Shown: positions 21,239 through 31,065 of the stretch, one piece after another
Layout: every line of letters begins with the position of its first letter
Position numbering within the stretch: position 1 is the stretch's first letter
DNA from: Atherinomorus stipes
Taxonomy: Eukaryota; Chordata; Actinopteri; Atheriniformes; Atherinidae
NCBI GenBank assembly: GCA_023101725.1
Contig: JALJCO010001423.1
Location: forward strand, 37,501 to 101,500
Direction of reading: 5' to 3'
DNA length: 64,000 nt
Notes under the pieces: generated by a model
The model's input: only the letters and a program-made list of their open reading frames with translations
Databases searched by the model: none
Told to the model about the DNA's origin: nothing
Program-made: the position numbers and the translations under genes

Positions 21239-22075
21239 CACTGACATCAAAATGTTAATGAGGTTTCCAGTAATAACTGCATTAAAATCAGCCAACAGTG
21301 CTGCTCTTTTCTGTGTTTTACTCTCTTTTTTGTTTTCCTTTTGGAAGCAGCTGTTAATCTAACATCAAGACAGCTGCTGCTGCTCTGTGGCATCCTACCC
21401 ATGAGATGCAGAGCTTACGCCATTCGGATGTTTTGATTTTTCCCAATTTACAGATACACTGGACCAACATCTTATCTGTCTCTTTCATTATTTATTGGCT
21501 ACTGTTGGAGCTTTTTATAGCGCTTACAGTACTGCAGTTGTTGTCATCTTGAGTGACATTATCTTTGCTTTACCTGTCTGCTGTAATCTGTCACGCATCG
21601 GGACCGTGCAGTCGAAGAGAGGAACAAATTTTGTTGTTACTGGTTCTAAAGGAAATGTAAAAAACTAATGGTGTATACACCAATGTTTGATACCAAGTGT
21701 GTCCGAGAGTGAGGGACCACCTGCTTTGTTGTTGTGTACACATCAATAAAAATATAGAGTAAAACAGAAGAGAGGAACGAATGAGGCTACAAAACAATTA
21801 AATGTAGAAAACTCTTACTGAGCTGAGATAAGAGTGACACCAACATCCAGCTTTATTTTTCTTTTACTTTAAATGTTTACACACCATATCATACTATTTC
21901 TAAAAACATGTTTTCAGGGAATTAAAGAACATGCTCCCAAAATGGTCAGGTTTGACTGTCGTTTGATAAAAACAGATTTCAGATTTCTCATCTTCAAATC
22001 ATGAAAAATACACAAATTATTCACATCTAGCAGCATGACGTCTTATTATGATGATGTCGGTCCAGCAGATGGTCA
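21239..22075. other. Intergenic DNA, nothing recognised
   Basis: AT-rich sequence. Short ORFs have no family resemblance. Confidence 0.5.
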
Positions 22076-22077
22076 CT

Positions 22078-22530
22078 TTTCCTGGTTCTGGTTCTCATGG
22101 AGGCTTTCCTGCCAGGTTCTACTGGAGGTTTTCCTTCCTGGTTCTGATTCTGATAAAGCTTTTTCTTCCGGTTCTTGTGCTGATGGAGGTTTTCCTTCCT
22201 GGTTCTTGTGCTGATGGAGGTTTTCCTTCCTGGTTCTGGTTCTGATGGAGGTTTTCCTTCCTGGCTCTGGTTCTGATAAAGGTTTTTCTTCCTGGTTCTT
22301 GTGCTGATGGAGGTTTTCCTTCCTGGTTCTGAATCTGATGGAGGTTTTCCTTCCTGGCTCTGGTTCTGATAAAGCTTTTTCTTCCTCCTTCTTGTTCTGG
22401 TGGAGATTTTCCTTCCTGGCTCTGGTTTCGAGGAAGGATTTAGTTCCCAGTTCTGATCCTTCTGGGGGATTTTCTTCTGGCTCTGGTTCTGCTGGAGGTT
22501 TTGTTCCTTGGTTCTGGTTCTGCTAGTTTC
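22078..22530. repeat. T/G-rich minisatellite, ~30-bp period
   Basis: About 14 imperfect units built from TTTTCCTTCCTGGTTCTGGT and TCTGATGGAGG, alternating with variants TCTTGTGCTGATGGAGG and TCTGATAAAG. Pyrimidine-rich on the plus strand. Short ORFs with F-L-P-G-S-G repeats are by-products. Confidence 0.9.
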
Positions 22531-24920
22531 CTTGGTTAGGTAGTTATTTTTAGGAATTGGTTTATATCATCACAGTTATAAACTGGACGAAAGTGAATCA
22601 TGAAACAGATTAATTTGAATTGGACTTTAATTAAAATAAAATGAATTGCATTGAACTGGACCTTCCTGTGAACTGGTGCTATACATGAAGCTGAACTGAA
22701 TTAAATTCTGTATTTCAAGTGTAGTTTAAAAATAGCTTTGATACAAAATACTTATATATTTTAATAGGGACCAAACGAGTGTCTTTTCCGTTTGTTTTCA
22801 CTACTTTCTCTGTTGGAAAGTGAAGGCAGAAACTGTGTTTTGTCAGTTTTAACTCACTGAATTTAATATGAATTGGAAATTAGATTATGACACAAAAGCA
22901 AATTATTCTTTGTAATTTACTTGATGTGCCCTGAGCAATAATGGAGGCGTATTCAGCCTCAGAGAGCCTGTAATTATGCCATCTTATTCAACTGAAAAGA
23001 TAAAAAGGAAAACAGTGAATGTCAGATTGAGAGTCAATTATAGAATAATCTGATCCACAATGTAACCCCATCGTGCTCCACATTAACATCTCAAACTCCC
23101 TGTCAAAATATCCATCTAAAGAGAGACTAATATATTCAGACAATTGATACGTGGTCTCCTTTCTACACGAGACCTGACCTTACAAGTCTCTAAAGTGCTT
23201 TCTAATTAAAAGCTGTGTTATTGATTGGCTCTCTAATTACGGGTTGTGAGCTTACTATAGATCTGCTTACTATAGAAACACACACACACACACACACAGA
23301 GGCAAATCTATGCAGCCACAGACAAGCACATGTATGCCTTCATTTCACCCAGATGGATGTTTCTTAGTATCCACTTCACTGACAAAAGTAGATATTTTTG
23401 CTCTTTAGTAGTTGCGTTGTCTAAATGAGTCCTCAGCCTCAAAGTCCTGCGGGCTCACAGCATGCTGATGTTCTGAAATACAGTCAACCCGTGATAATGG
23501 ATGCTTTTGCTGTTTTCTAGCCGATCAATAGCTGTTTATGTGTGTACAGTGACACAGTATATCAGCCTCTGGGCAGAATGCTAGCAGGTAGGGAATGACT
23601 CCAGTCAGCACTTTGAGACGGGTGAGGAGGGGGAGGTAGGAGGGACAAACGCACATGCACATACACACATGCATGCACAGCTATCGTAGAATGCCTTAGA
23701 ACTGCAAGTATTTCTGGGGCTGACTAAGAGCAGCCAAGAGGGTGGAGCAAGCGCTGCAGAGGTGTTCGCTGGTTTATGGATCTGAATCTCTGATATATCT
23801 CAAACTGCAGCACTGCAGTTAACTGAGGTAGACGAAAAATGAGGGAAAAAGTAGAAAAAATGCTCAGGCTGAGTAAAATCTGAATTATCATTATTCTATT
23901 GATGGGTTTGTGCGCAGGTGTGTTTGGGCTTTGTCTTTAAAGCCTGATGGAGATTAAGATATTGATGATGCCTCAGGGACAGAAGGTCATACCTTCCATC
24001 ATTGCGTGACAGTGGGTCCCATAAAATAAATCAGATAAATAAGATGTATAACTGTAAAAAGAAAAAGGAAAAAAACAAACCCAGTTGATGCCATCCATTC
24101 AAGTACCATTTATTTCTTCACATCGGTAACATCAGCACTGAGCTGCAACAACCAAACCGATGAGCGTGACTGAAAGGTCTCAGCTGCCATCAGAAAGCCA
24201 ATGTCTTTGATCAATGGCACCACTTGATTAATGGAAACTTTCATTTCTCTGACATGTACTATAACTATTTTTTACTTTTATTAGGAAAACAATGGCTTTG
24301 TTAACTTTCCTCTTCATGGTCCAATAGCTTGGGGAAATTATGAACACATAAGGCCATGCTTTGCTTGCACATAAATGGTCAAATTTGTAATCATATCTTA
24401 TAATCACCTTGCAACCACCCATGACTAGCAGTTCATGGTGCACGACTCACTTTCATAGAAAGACTCACCAGCAGTCCATCACTATTCTTAATGCTATTTC
24501 TTCATGCTTCAAGGTTTATATAGATATTGCTTCTCATGTGGACTCATGGGAGTAAAGTGATGATAGCACTATTACTTTAGCACCACCCACCTAACACATA
24601 GACTGAATAGAGAGAAGGAGGGGTGCAGCAGCAAGGCAACAAAATCTGGTTGCCACTTTACAGCCATTTCAAAGATAACTCTTTTACGCAAACTGTTTCA
24701 AATAAGTATAATTAAAGGTTAAGTATCTTAAACTTTAAGCTAGTGTCTTTTTCCAGATAAAGATATAAATATAAAAAAGAATAGCCTCAACTGCTTTTCC
24801 TCTAGTGGGTCTAGGATCTCGAGCCTGTTAGGGACAAGGAGGGAACACTATGTGATCACCAGTTACAGGGCAACATTAAACTGACAGGCCTTTAGACGAA
24901 GCTGTTCACACTCACATTCA
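22531..24920. other. Intergenic DNA with one (CA)n
   Basis: AT-rich. A (CA)n lies at 23278-23299. No gene recognised. Confidence 0.55.
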
Positions 24921-24921
24921 C

Positions 24922-25510
24922 TGGCCCTCATTTATCAAACATCTTTTGGTGGTAATTTTCATATTGGACCACTTTTTCTTGACCCATTGGCTAAAGAATT
25001 GTGACGTTGCCATTGGATGTGGGCTATTATTAAATTTCATAACTAATAAAACGAATAAACCATATCAGCCAGGCCTAGATTGAGACTTTTATTAATATCT
25101 TAGCTGGTCGTTCACACCAGTGAGGCTGACTGATCCTCTTCGGTGAAGCGTTTTTGTGCACGTCTCTGTTTAGCTGCCAAACAGCACCTCCTTAATCTTT
25201 CCCACCTCACAAATGAGGAATTCTGTCTTGATCCCCCCAAAAGTTTCTTTTTTGACAGAATCTCTCCTCTCCACAGTTCAACTTCGCTGGGTGAAGCCTC
25301 ATAATCATGCATGTTTAAGGGCGTAACCGTGGGCGTGACATTTGAATGACGATGGATTTCAGCTGTGGAATTTATCAAGACTCTTTTGTTCATACGATGA
25401 GATTGGACCGATATGAACGTTTTAATAAATCACACGTGGGTCCAATCGTACGACCATTTTTACGATCAGATGTGCGATCATTTCTATGATCGTTTAATAA
25501 ATGAGGGCCA
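24922..25510. mobile_element. MITE with TGGCCCTCATTTATCAAAC termini
   Basis: The left end TGGCCCTCATTTATCAAAC is mirrored by GTTTAATAAATGAGGGCCA at the right end (16 of 18 matched). The right third is rich in short CGATCGTA-type palindromic words. A 93-codon minus-strand ORF (25112-25393) with basic residues (RWERLRRCCLAAKQRRAQKR) may be a trace of a captured or original ORF, but I do not recognise it. No clear target duplication. Confidence 0.75.
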
Positions 25511-25580
25511 ATGTGTCTCAAGTGTTCATTTTTGTTAAGAATTGTGTGTTTAGTAAAGTCTGATAACTATGAGTTATAAA

Positions 25581-26202
25581 CAGGGTTGGCAATGTTGGAA
25601 AAACAGTTCGAGCAAGCAACCTTTAAAAAAAAAAAACACCACCCAAAATCACGCCTTCAGAGCGCAGGAATATGTGTGCCGATGTTTTACGAGCAGGTTA
25701 ACGATAACAGCCGAGTGGATAGCTTGTTAGCTTACTAGTAAACAGCTGACCAACCACGTTTCTAAAAACTTTAATCCACTCACCTCCAACTCTTTCCGCG
25801 GTTTAAGAAGTCAACACTGCAAACATCAACGCCTCCAAGACTTAATCCTTATCTGTTGTTTTGTTTTGTTGGCGCAGCAGCAGTTAACAGTCTGTTAGCT
25901 ACATTTGTTTACAGTGAGCGGCGCACAGGGGGGGTCACATGGAGGACGGTGAGTGGGGAGGGACAGAGACGAGACATAAAGGCATCGATTAGTTCTTTCT
26001 ATCCATCGCAAATGACCAATTGCTGCCTTTCGGAGCGAATGGCACAGGTTGGTCAGAGTTTTCAAAGAAATGCAGCTCTCACAGAGGTCTGACTTTATTC
26101 CTTCCTTTTTATGAATGCATGATGTATTGACTACTGCCAGGATGGAAGGACCATGTCACCCAGTACAAAAAAAAGTGTTTCTGAACAGGATTACCAACTC
26201 TG
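25581..26202. mobile_element. hAT-like non-autonomous element
   Basis: The left end CAGGGTTGGCAAT and the right end, reading CAGAGTTGGTAAT on the other strand, fit hAT-type CAGRG termini. Flanking 8-mers GTTATAAA and CCTTTAAA match at 5 of 8 positions, compatible with an old 8-bp duplication. No transposase ORF. Confidence 0.55.
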
Positions 26203-26600
26203 CCTTTAAAGCATTGTGCAACTTAGCTAAACTGAGCTTTAAAAAAAAAAGGAAGGAAACAAAGGGCAAAAAGAAGCCTGACCATTTCATAAAAATAATC
26301 TCTTTGCTCAACATTTCAACAAAAAAAAAACATCAAAATTTACGTCTTTGCCGTTAAGTTGCAACATTTTCCCCAGGCCAGGATTCCATACCTGAGCTGA
26401 CAGTGCCAAGGAGCCATGAGTTGCAGCTTCTATAGATGATCAACCAACTAAGTTGAACACTGTCTCAATGACAACTGCACAAATACTTCTACTCAACAAA
26501 TAATGAGGAAAACTTTAAACTAAATCACAATTTTTATCAGCCAATTAACTTTGCAGTCGCCACATCTGCTGGTTTTAGGCTATCACTTTTACTTCCTCTT
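26203..26600. other. AT-rich intergenic DNA
   Basis: Only A-rich runs. Nothing assigned. Confidence 0.5.
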
Positions 26601-26905
26601 CCCAACCAGCATTGCATGTGGGGCACATATGAGTTAATTTTGGTTGCATATGAGGGACCCAAGTGGGTTTGTCCACAGTTTCCATGATGGCCCCCTCTGT
26701 GTTTTCCCATGTGGGCTTCCACACATGGGGCCCATGTAACTTAAACTATAGATCTGCAAATTTGCCCAGTTCAAGCCCATGCCTAGGCTATATGGGAAAA
26801 CACAGGTGGGGCCACCAAGGAAACGGTGGACAAACTCACTTGGGTCCCTCATATGCAGCCAAAATGCAACCCATATGGGCCCCACATGGAAATGCTGGCT
26901 GGGTT
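26601..26905. mobile_element. Foldback MITE, arms ~130 bp
   Basis: The left arm (26601-26735) and right arm (26775-26905) are near-perfect inverted copies. Shared words include CATATGAGGGACCCAAGTG, TTTGTCCAC and TTTTCCCATGTGGG, and the ends are CCCAACCAGCATT / AATGCTGGCTGGG. Only about 40 bp separate the arms, so the RNA or single strand would form a long hairpin. ORFs on both strands are reflections of the palindrome. Confidence 0.85.
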
Positions 26906-28259
26906 CATGCTGTGAACACTTTGGACAAAAGTTATTATCACCCATTTAAGCATTTGGTGAGATGATGCATGAATACTGGGGGTGGGATAGTCTGTCAATT
27001 TCTAAGGGTGATTTTTGATGCCAGTTTTAGTGAAAACTTAAAAAAAAAAGTCTATAGCATGTTTTATAATAATGTATCCCCTTCTTCAGTGCTGTTACTA
27101 TAGTGACACTGTTACTGTATCAGCCTATAAATTGTAGTTACTGTCCATCTCTTAGTATGGGGTATTAATCTCTTTGTGCTAACAGAACTGAATACATGCA
27201 CATTTGGGGCAAAATTGTAATAAACATACCTTTGCATTGTTGGTAAATTCTTTAATAATAATAATATAATAATATTTTTCAGTCATGAAATGCTATTATA
27301 AGCTGCTGCTGTAATATTTCAGTGCCCTTGTATGGTCTTGATATCAGTGTTCATGCTGTCTGTCTGCAACAGCATCAGCAGCATGACAATTATTTTATGT
27401 GTCACTGAGCTCAGCAGTAAGTCCCTCTATGTCCTTTAGTGATAAGATTAATTTATTGAAATCTTTATTAACATGAAAAGCAACATGTGCACAGATTGTA
27501 GCATCTTTTGGCTTCCCCTAAAAGCGTTTTCTTTTTGTGTCTGTGAGTAAAGAGGGCGTGTTCAAACATGATTGACCTTCATGTCTTTGACACAGTGAAT
27601 ATGCTTTGCATTTTTATGAAAACCACATGCAAGAAGAGATAGATTGCAACAGTGTCAGGCCTGATGCAGTCTTAAGCCTCTTAAGGCTTTTTTTTTTCTT
27701 TTACAAATAAGGAAAGAGATTATGTGTATTGATGTACAGACAGCATAAATTATGGGGAAGATTGGTCGATCACCTTGTGAGGCTACTGCAGGTAGATGCA
27801 AATGAGGAAAACAAGTTTTCTCCAAACTGTCCCACAAATTTGCTAAGATAGGTTGAAAATTGCCAGTACGGTGCAGTAATCAGTTAAAGCTTAGCAGCCA
27901 GCTGCCTGTGTCCCCCCACAGCTGCCCCTGTGCACGTCTGGATGTTTGAAGACTCCTCTGCGGAGCGTGTGAGGATTGGTCAATAATGTGGTCTCTAGAG
28001 GCAGGTAATCTTTACGCCTCCAGCCTTACTGCTTACAGTACCTATAGGGAAAGGGCTGTCCCTATGCATCACTTTTCTGTTTTTATATCCTTTACTGCAC
28101 AGAACAGCTGAGGTTGTGGGATCAGAAAAGAAACACACACCAAATAGATCTGAGTTGTATATTTCACTGAGTAAAAGAGGAATGCATATAGATTTTTACT
28201 TAAAGGTTAAGTTTCTTTTTTTCAACCTGGACCTTATTTCTAGGAGTTTATACGTGCAC
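26906..28259. other. Intergenic DNA, nothing recognised
   Basis: An (AAT)n run near 27256-27275 and AT-rich sequence. No gene. Confidence 0.5.
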
Positions 28260-28262
28260 TAA

Positions 28263-28741
28263 TGCTGCGTTCCATTTCAACTCGGAAGTCGGAAATTCCC
28301 AGTTCCGAGTAGGAAGTTTCAACTGGAACGGCCTCCTGAAGTCGGATTTCCCACTCGGAAAGTCGGACAACTCCCGCAGCTCCGAGTTCAGATTTAAAGA
28401 TGGCCGCGCCCTGTGTTAGCAGTTTTAGAAGCTTCTGTAATGTTACATTTATTTACACTTCTTACTTATATTTTGTTGCATAAATCAGTCGTAAACATAG
28501 TATTGGTTTATACAGATGTAGGGGGAAGCTGCTGTAGAGTAATTCACATTTTTCATGTGGTACATGTGAACTACGATGCCAGCTGTGCCAACAACGGCTA
28601 ATAACAATAGCCTTAGCAAACACGTTATTTTGCTAGGCTGCTAACTGGTTTTCCGACCAGTGAGCTGGAACGCAAGTTGGTTGGGTGTGACGTCACCCCC
28701 CAGTTCCCACTTCCCAGTTCCGAGGAAAATGGAACGCAGCA
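28263..28741. mobile_element. PIF/Harbinger-like MITE (TAA target duplication)
   Basis: Terminal inverted repeat TGCTGCGTTCCATTT / AAAATGGAACGCAGCA flanked by TAA on both sides (28260-28262, 28742-28744), the 3-bp TWA-type duplication typical of PIF/Harbinger. Subterminal DNA repeats the word CGGAAGTCGGA and its complement many times. No transposase. A 62-codon ORF within has no known relative. Confidence 0.8.
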
Positions 28742-28929
28742 TAACTCCCCAGTAACATTTCTGTATCACTCTGACTCCTACAGTACATGAGATATTTAGA
28801 TTTTTTTTCGCGATCAGCGTATGTCCAAATAATGAGAGGGAGCGGGGCAGCCAGAGCGGGCCTCTATATAAGGCATTATCTACCGCAAGACTCCTTTAAT
28901 TTCATCAAAACTTACTAATGAATGAACAA

Positions 28930-29470
28930 ACGAACGAGTACCATTGAACTGTGATGTCAGGTTATGCTCTTTGTTTGTTATTGGGGTCGATCAACACACT
29001 ACTGGCCACGCGCGCCCCCTTGACGCGCGTTACCGTGGTGCAGCTGAGAGCCAGAAGTAGCTTACCGGACGAACAACAACAAACCCAGCACAACTCATCA
29101 TGTTTGGATGTGTGTTTAGACTACTTACTCAATGGAAAGTTGACCGTTCGGTCCTGCAGGCCTTGGCTGGGTCTTCCAGTTTATTTTGGAGACACGAAAA
29201 AAAGTCTCTACCACAGTCCAGTTGATCAGAGCAGATAAATCCTCTATCGTAGTGAGACATCCTGGAAACATCCAGACGCGTATCTCCTGGTCTCAAATCC
29301 CACTCTAAGCAACAAAGACATCTCTGAGCAACAAAGGCATTCCTCCTCTGTTGGCATAACTGAGCATTGTCCACATGCACACCACCAGGTATCATCTGTC
29401 CACCGACGTGCAGCGGTGTCTTGCTCTCTGGCCAGCTGTTCTTCTCTCTGCTTCCGTATCATCAAGATTA
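28930..29470 (-). pseudogene. Mobile-element relic with a P2RX7-C-like zinc-binding domain
   Basis: The minus strand from 29465 reads MMIRKQREEQLAREQDTAAR, then DTWWCACGQCSVMPTEEECL and CCSEM. This is the WCxCGxCxxMPTxxExxCCxE signature of the intracellular C-terminal ('ballast') domain first described in P2X7 receptors and also carried by repetitive fish genes. After frame changes it continues as VVETFFRVSKINWK and PAGPNGQLSIE before a stop near 29133, matching the expected end of the domain. At least one frameshift and the lack of receptor exons make this a broken copy, probably from a transposable element. The element type is not determined. Confidence 0.65.
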
Positions 29471-30490
29471 GTACTTAAGCATTTCACTTTTATTTTGATG
29501 ATGGAGAAAAGAAGAACTTCAAATGTAAAGTAGAAGAAAATGACTGTGTTGCTCTTCATTTAAGCAAAAACCTTCTTAATCCAGTCAAGGCCAGAGTTGT
29601 TTTTATATGACTAAAATGTCTGTTTAAACAGTTCTGTGAGAAAACTGCAGGGATATGCACACATCAGCATGTGTGCATAATCTCACCCACGTTATACACT
29701 AATCCACCTCCCCCAAAAGATGGGATCTGTAGAGGAGGTAGTAAAACTGCGTTCATCAATATTTTATATGAACAATGAGTCGAATAACCAAGTGTGATAT
29801 GAAGGGATGGACAAAGTTAACAAGCTGGCAAAGAAAGTGGAGCATTTTTCTCATAAATTATAGAGACCTACCAGAGATATAAAGAGATTTCAAACTAGTC
29901 CAGACACGCAGTGACCAAATGGCTTCTAATGTTTCATGCCTGTTAAAGCTATATGTAAAAGATAGAAGATAGATGAAACCAGCAGGCCTGAGATGTGACG
30001 CTGACATTGAAAAGCCTTAAAATGCAATAAAACTGCTATTTTGCTTAAAGCAGCTCCAAAACTTTTCTGCATATGACAGAGCCTCATCTGTAAAGTGACA
30101 AATTCTCTCAAGAAATAATGAATGGCCGAAAACTGTCAAAGTTTTTCATTTTCTGGCTCCAAAATCATATGTTTTGCATGAAGCTGTTACACATGCACAA
30201 AAGTTGCAAGGCTCCAGAAACTTGTCTGTGTTTATGCAACTTTGCAGGATGAAACTGCCCCAAATTCGATTTTGCACAACTACAACATTTTCAGAAATAG
30301 TTGTAATGGGAGAGAAAGGACTGGTGTCAAACTGCAGAAAGTCATATATACCAGAAAACTGAGATGGAGTCCCAGCTGAATCCGAAATTGCCTAAGGAGT
30401 TTATATTTTCTACTTCTTTGTTTATAGGATGGCATGATATCAACTGAATGCTGTTCTGTGAAAAACAACATCCAGTAAAACTCTGAGTCC
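29471..30490. other. Intergenic DNA, nothing recognised
   Basis: AT-rich, no simple repeats of note. Short ORFs unassigned. Confidence 0.5.
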
Positions 30491-30499
30491 TGTCATCTG

Positions 30500-30656
30500 C
30501 AGAAATACTCCGATGATCTGCAGTTATGGGGTGTATCAGTGATGGACAAGAAGCCGAGTTCAGGGAACTGGTCGGTCAGTTTGTGAAATTGTGCGGTAAC
30601 ACCATCAAAACTAAAGAGATGATTGCTGACTTCAGGAAGAACAGCATCACTGTTAG
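30500..30656 (+). pseudogene. LINE reverse-transcriptase fragment
   Basis: Plus-strand reading gives GCISDGQEAEFRELVGQFVK, then LCGNTIKTKEMIADFRKNS, with KYSDDL just upstream in another frame. This resembles the Y-[AS]-D-D and downstream '..F..WC..N.L.LN..KTKE...DFR' region of CR1/Rex1-type LINE RTs, with the 'LQLN' part deleted and a frameshift. It is a short dead fragment. Confidence 0.7.
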
Positions 30657-30712
30657 TTTTTAAAAGCACAGTAATCAATCATGGTTTTAACGATAATTAG
30701 AATTTTAAACAG
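30655..30712 (+). repeat. Fragment of the 'GGGATGTAAC' MITE
   Basis: AAAAGCACAGTAATCAAT followed by GGTTTTAACG and ATAATTAGAATTTTAAA is nearly identical to 36617-36664, inside the MITE at 36385-36728. It sits between the LINE RT fragment and the Penelope-like relic. Confidence 0.75.
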
Positions 30713-30714
30713 AA

Positions 30715-31065
30715 TTAGAATTTTTATTGCCTCGACATGTTTCTGCTGAAACTTCTTCTTCAGAAGCATCATTCGAAGTGTGGTATTACGTGTCTTTATG
30801 GTATACTGGAGGTGAATGATGAGCCAAGCAATCTGTCTGTGGGCTGGCCGCGCCTCCTGCCAGGTGGTCTCTGCAGGAGAAAGTGCCATGTATGGGTCAG
30901 TGTGAAAGTCCTTTCATCTCAGTTGATGGTGTCCTTGATTTGCCTCCTGATCTTTATGGCCTCTGATCCAGCGTTTGAAGTTATTGTCCTCCGATCCAAA
31001 GATTTTTGGATGGTCCCAGTCCATGATATGGTTAACTCTTTTGCAGTGTTCCGATATGGCTGATT
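30715..31065 (-). pseudogene. Penelope-like retroelement 3' remnant
   Basis: On the minus strand from 31061, frame-consistent codons read SAISEHCKRVNHIMDWDHPK, IFGSEDNNFKRWI and RGHKDQEA. This matches the EH...HxxDW...E....R.I.EA pattern at the C-terminal GIY-YIG endonuclease end of Penelope-like elements. A stop follows, and then a typical 'GAAGAAG...TTTC.GC.GAAAC' 3' flank at about 30740. It lacks the RT and the GIY-YIG start. Confidence 0.55.

Noticed and set aside
26663..26965. Opposed ORFs of about 100 codons on both strands
   Set aside because: They mirror each other because the segment is a foldback palindrome.
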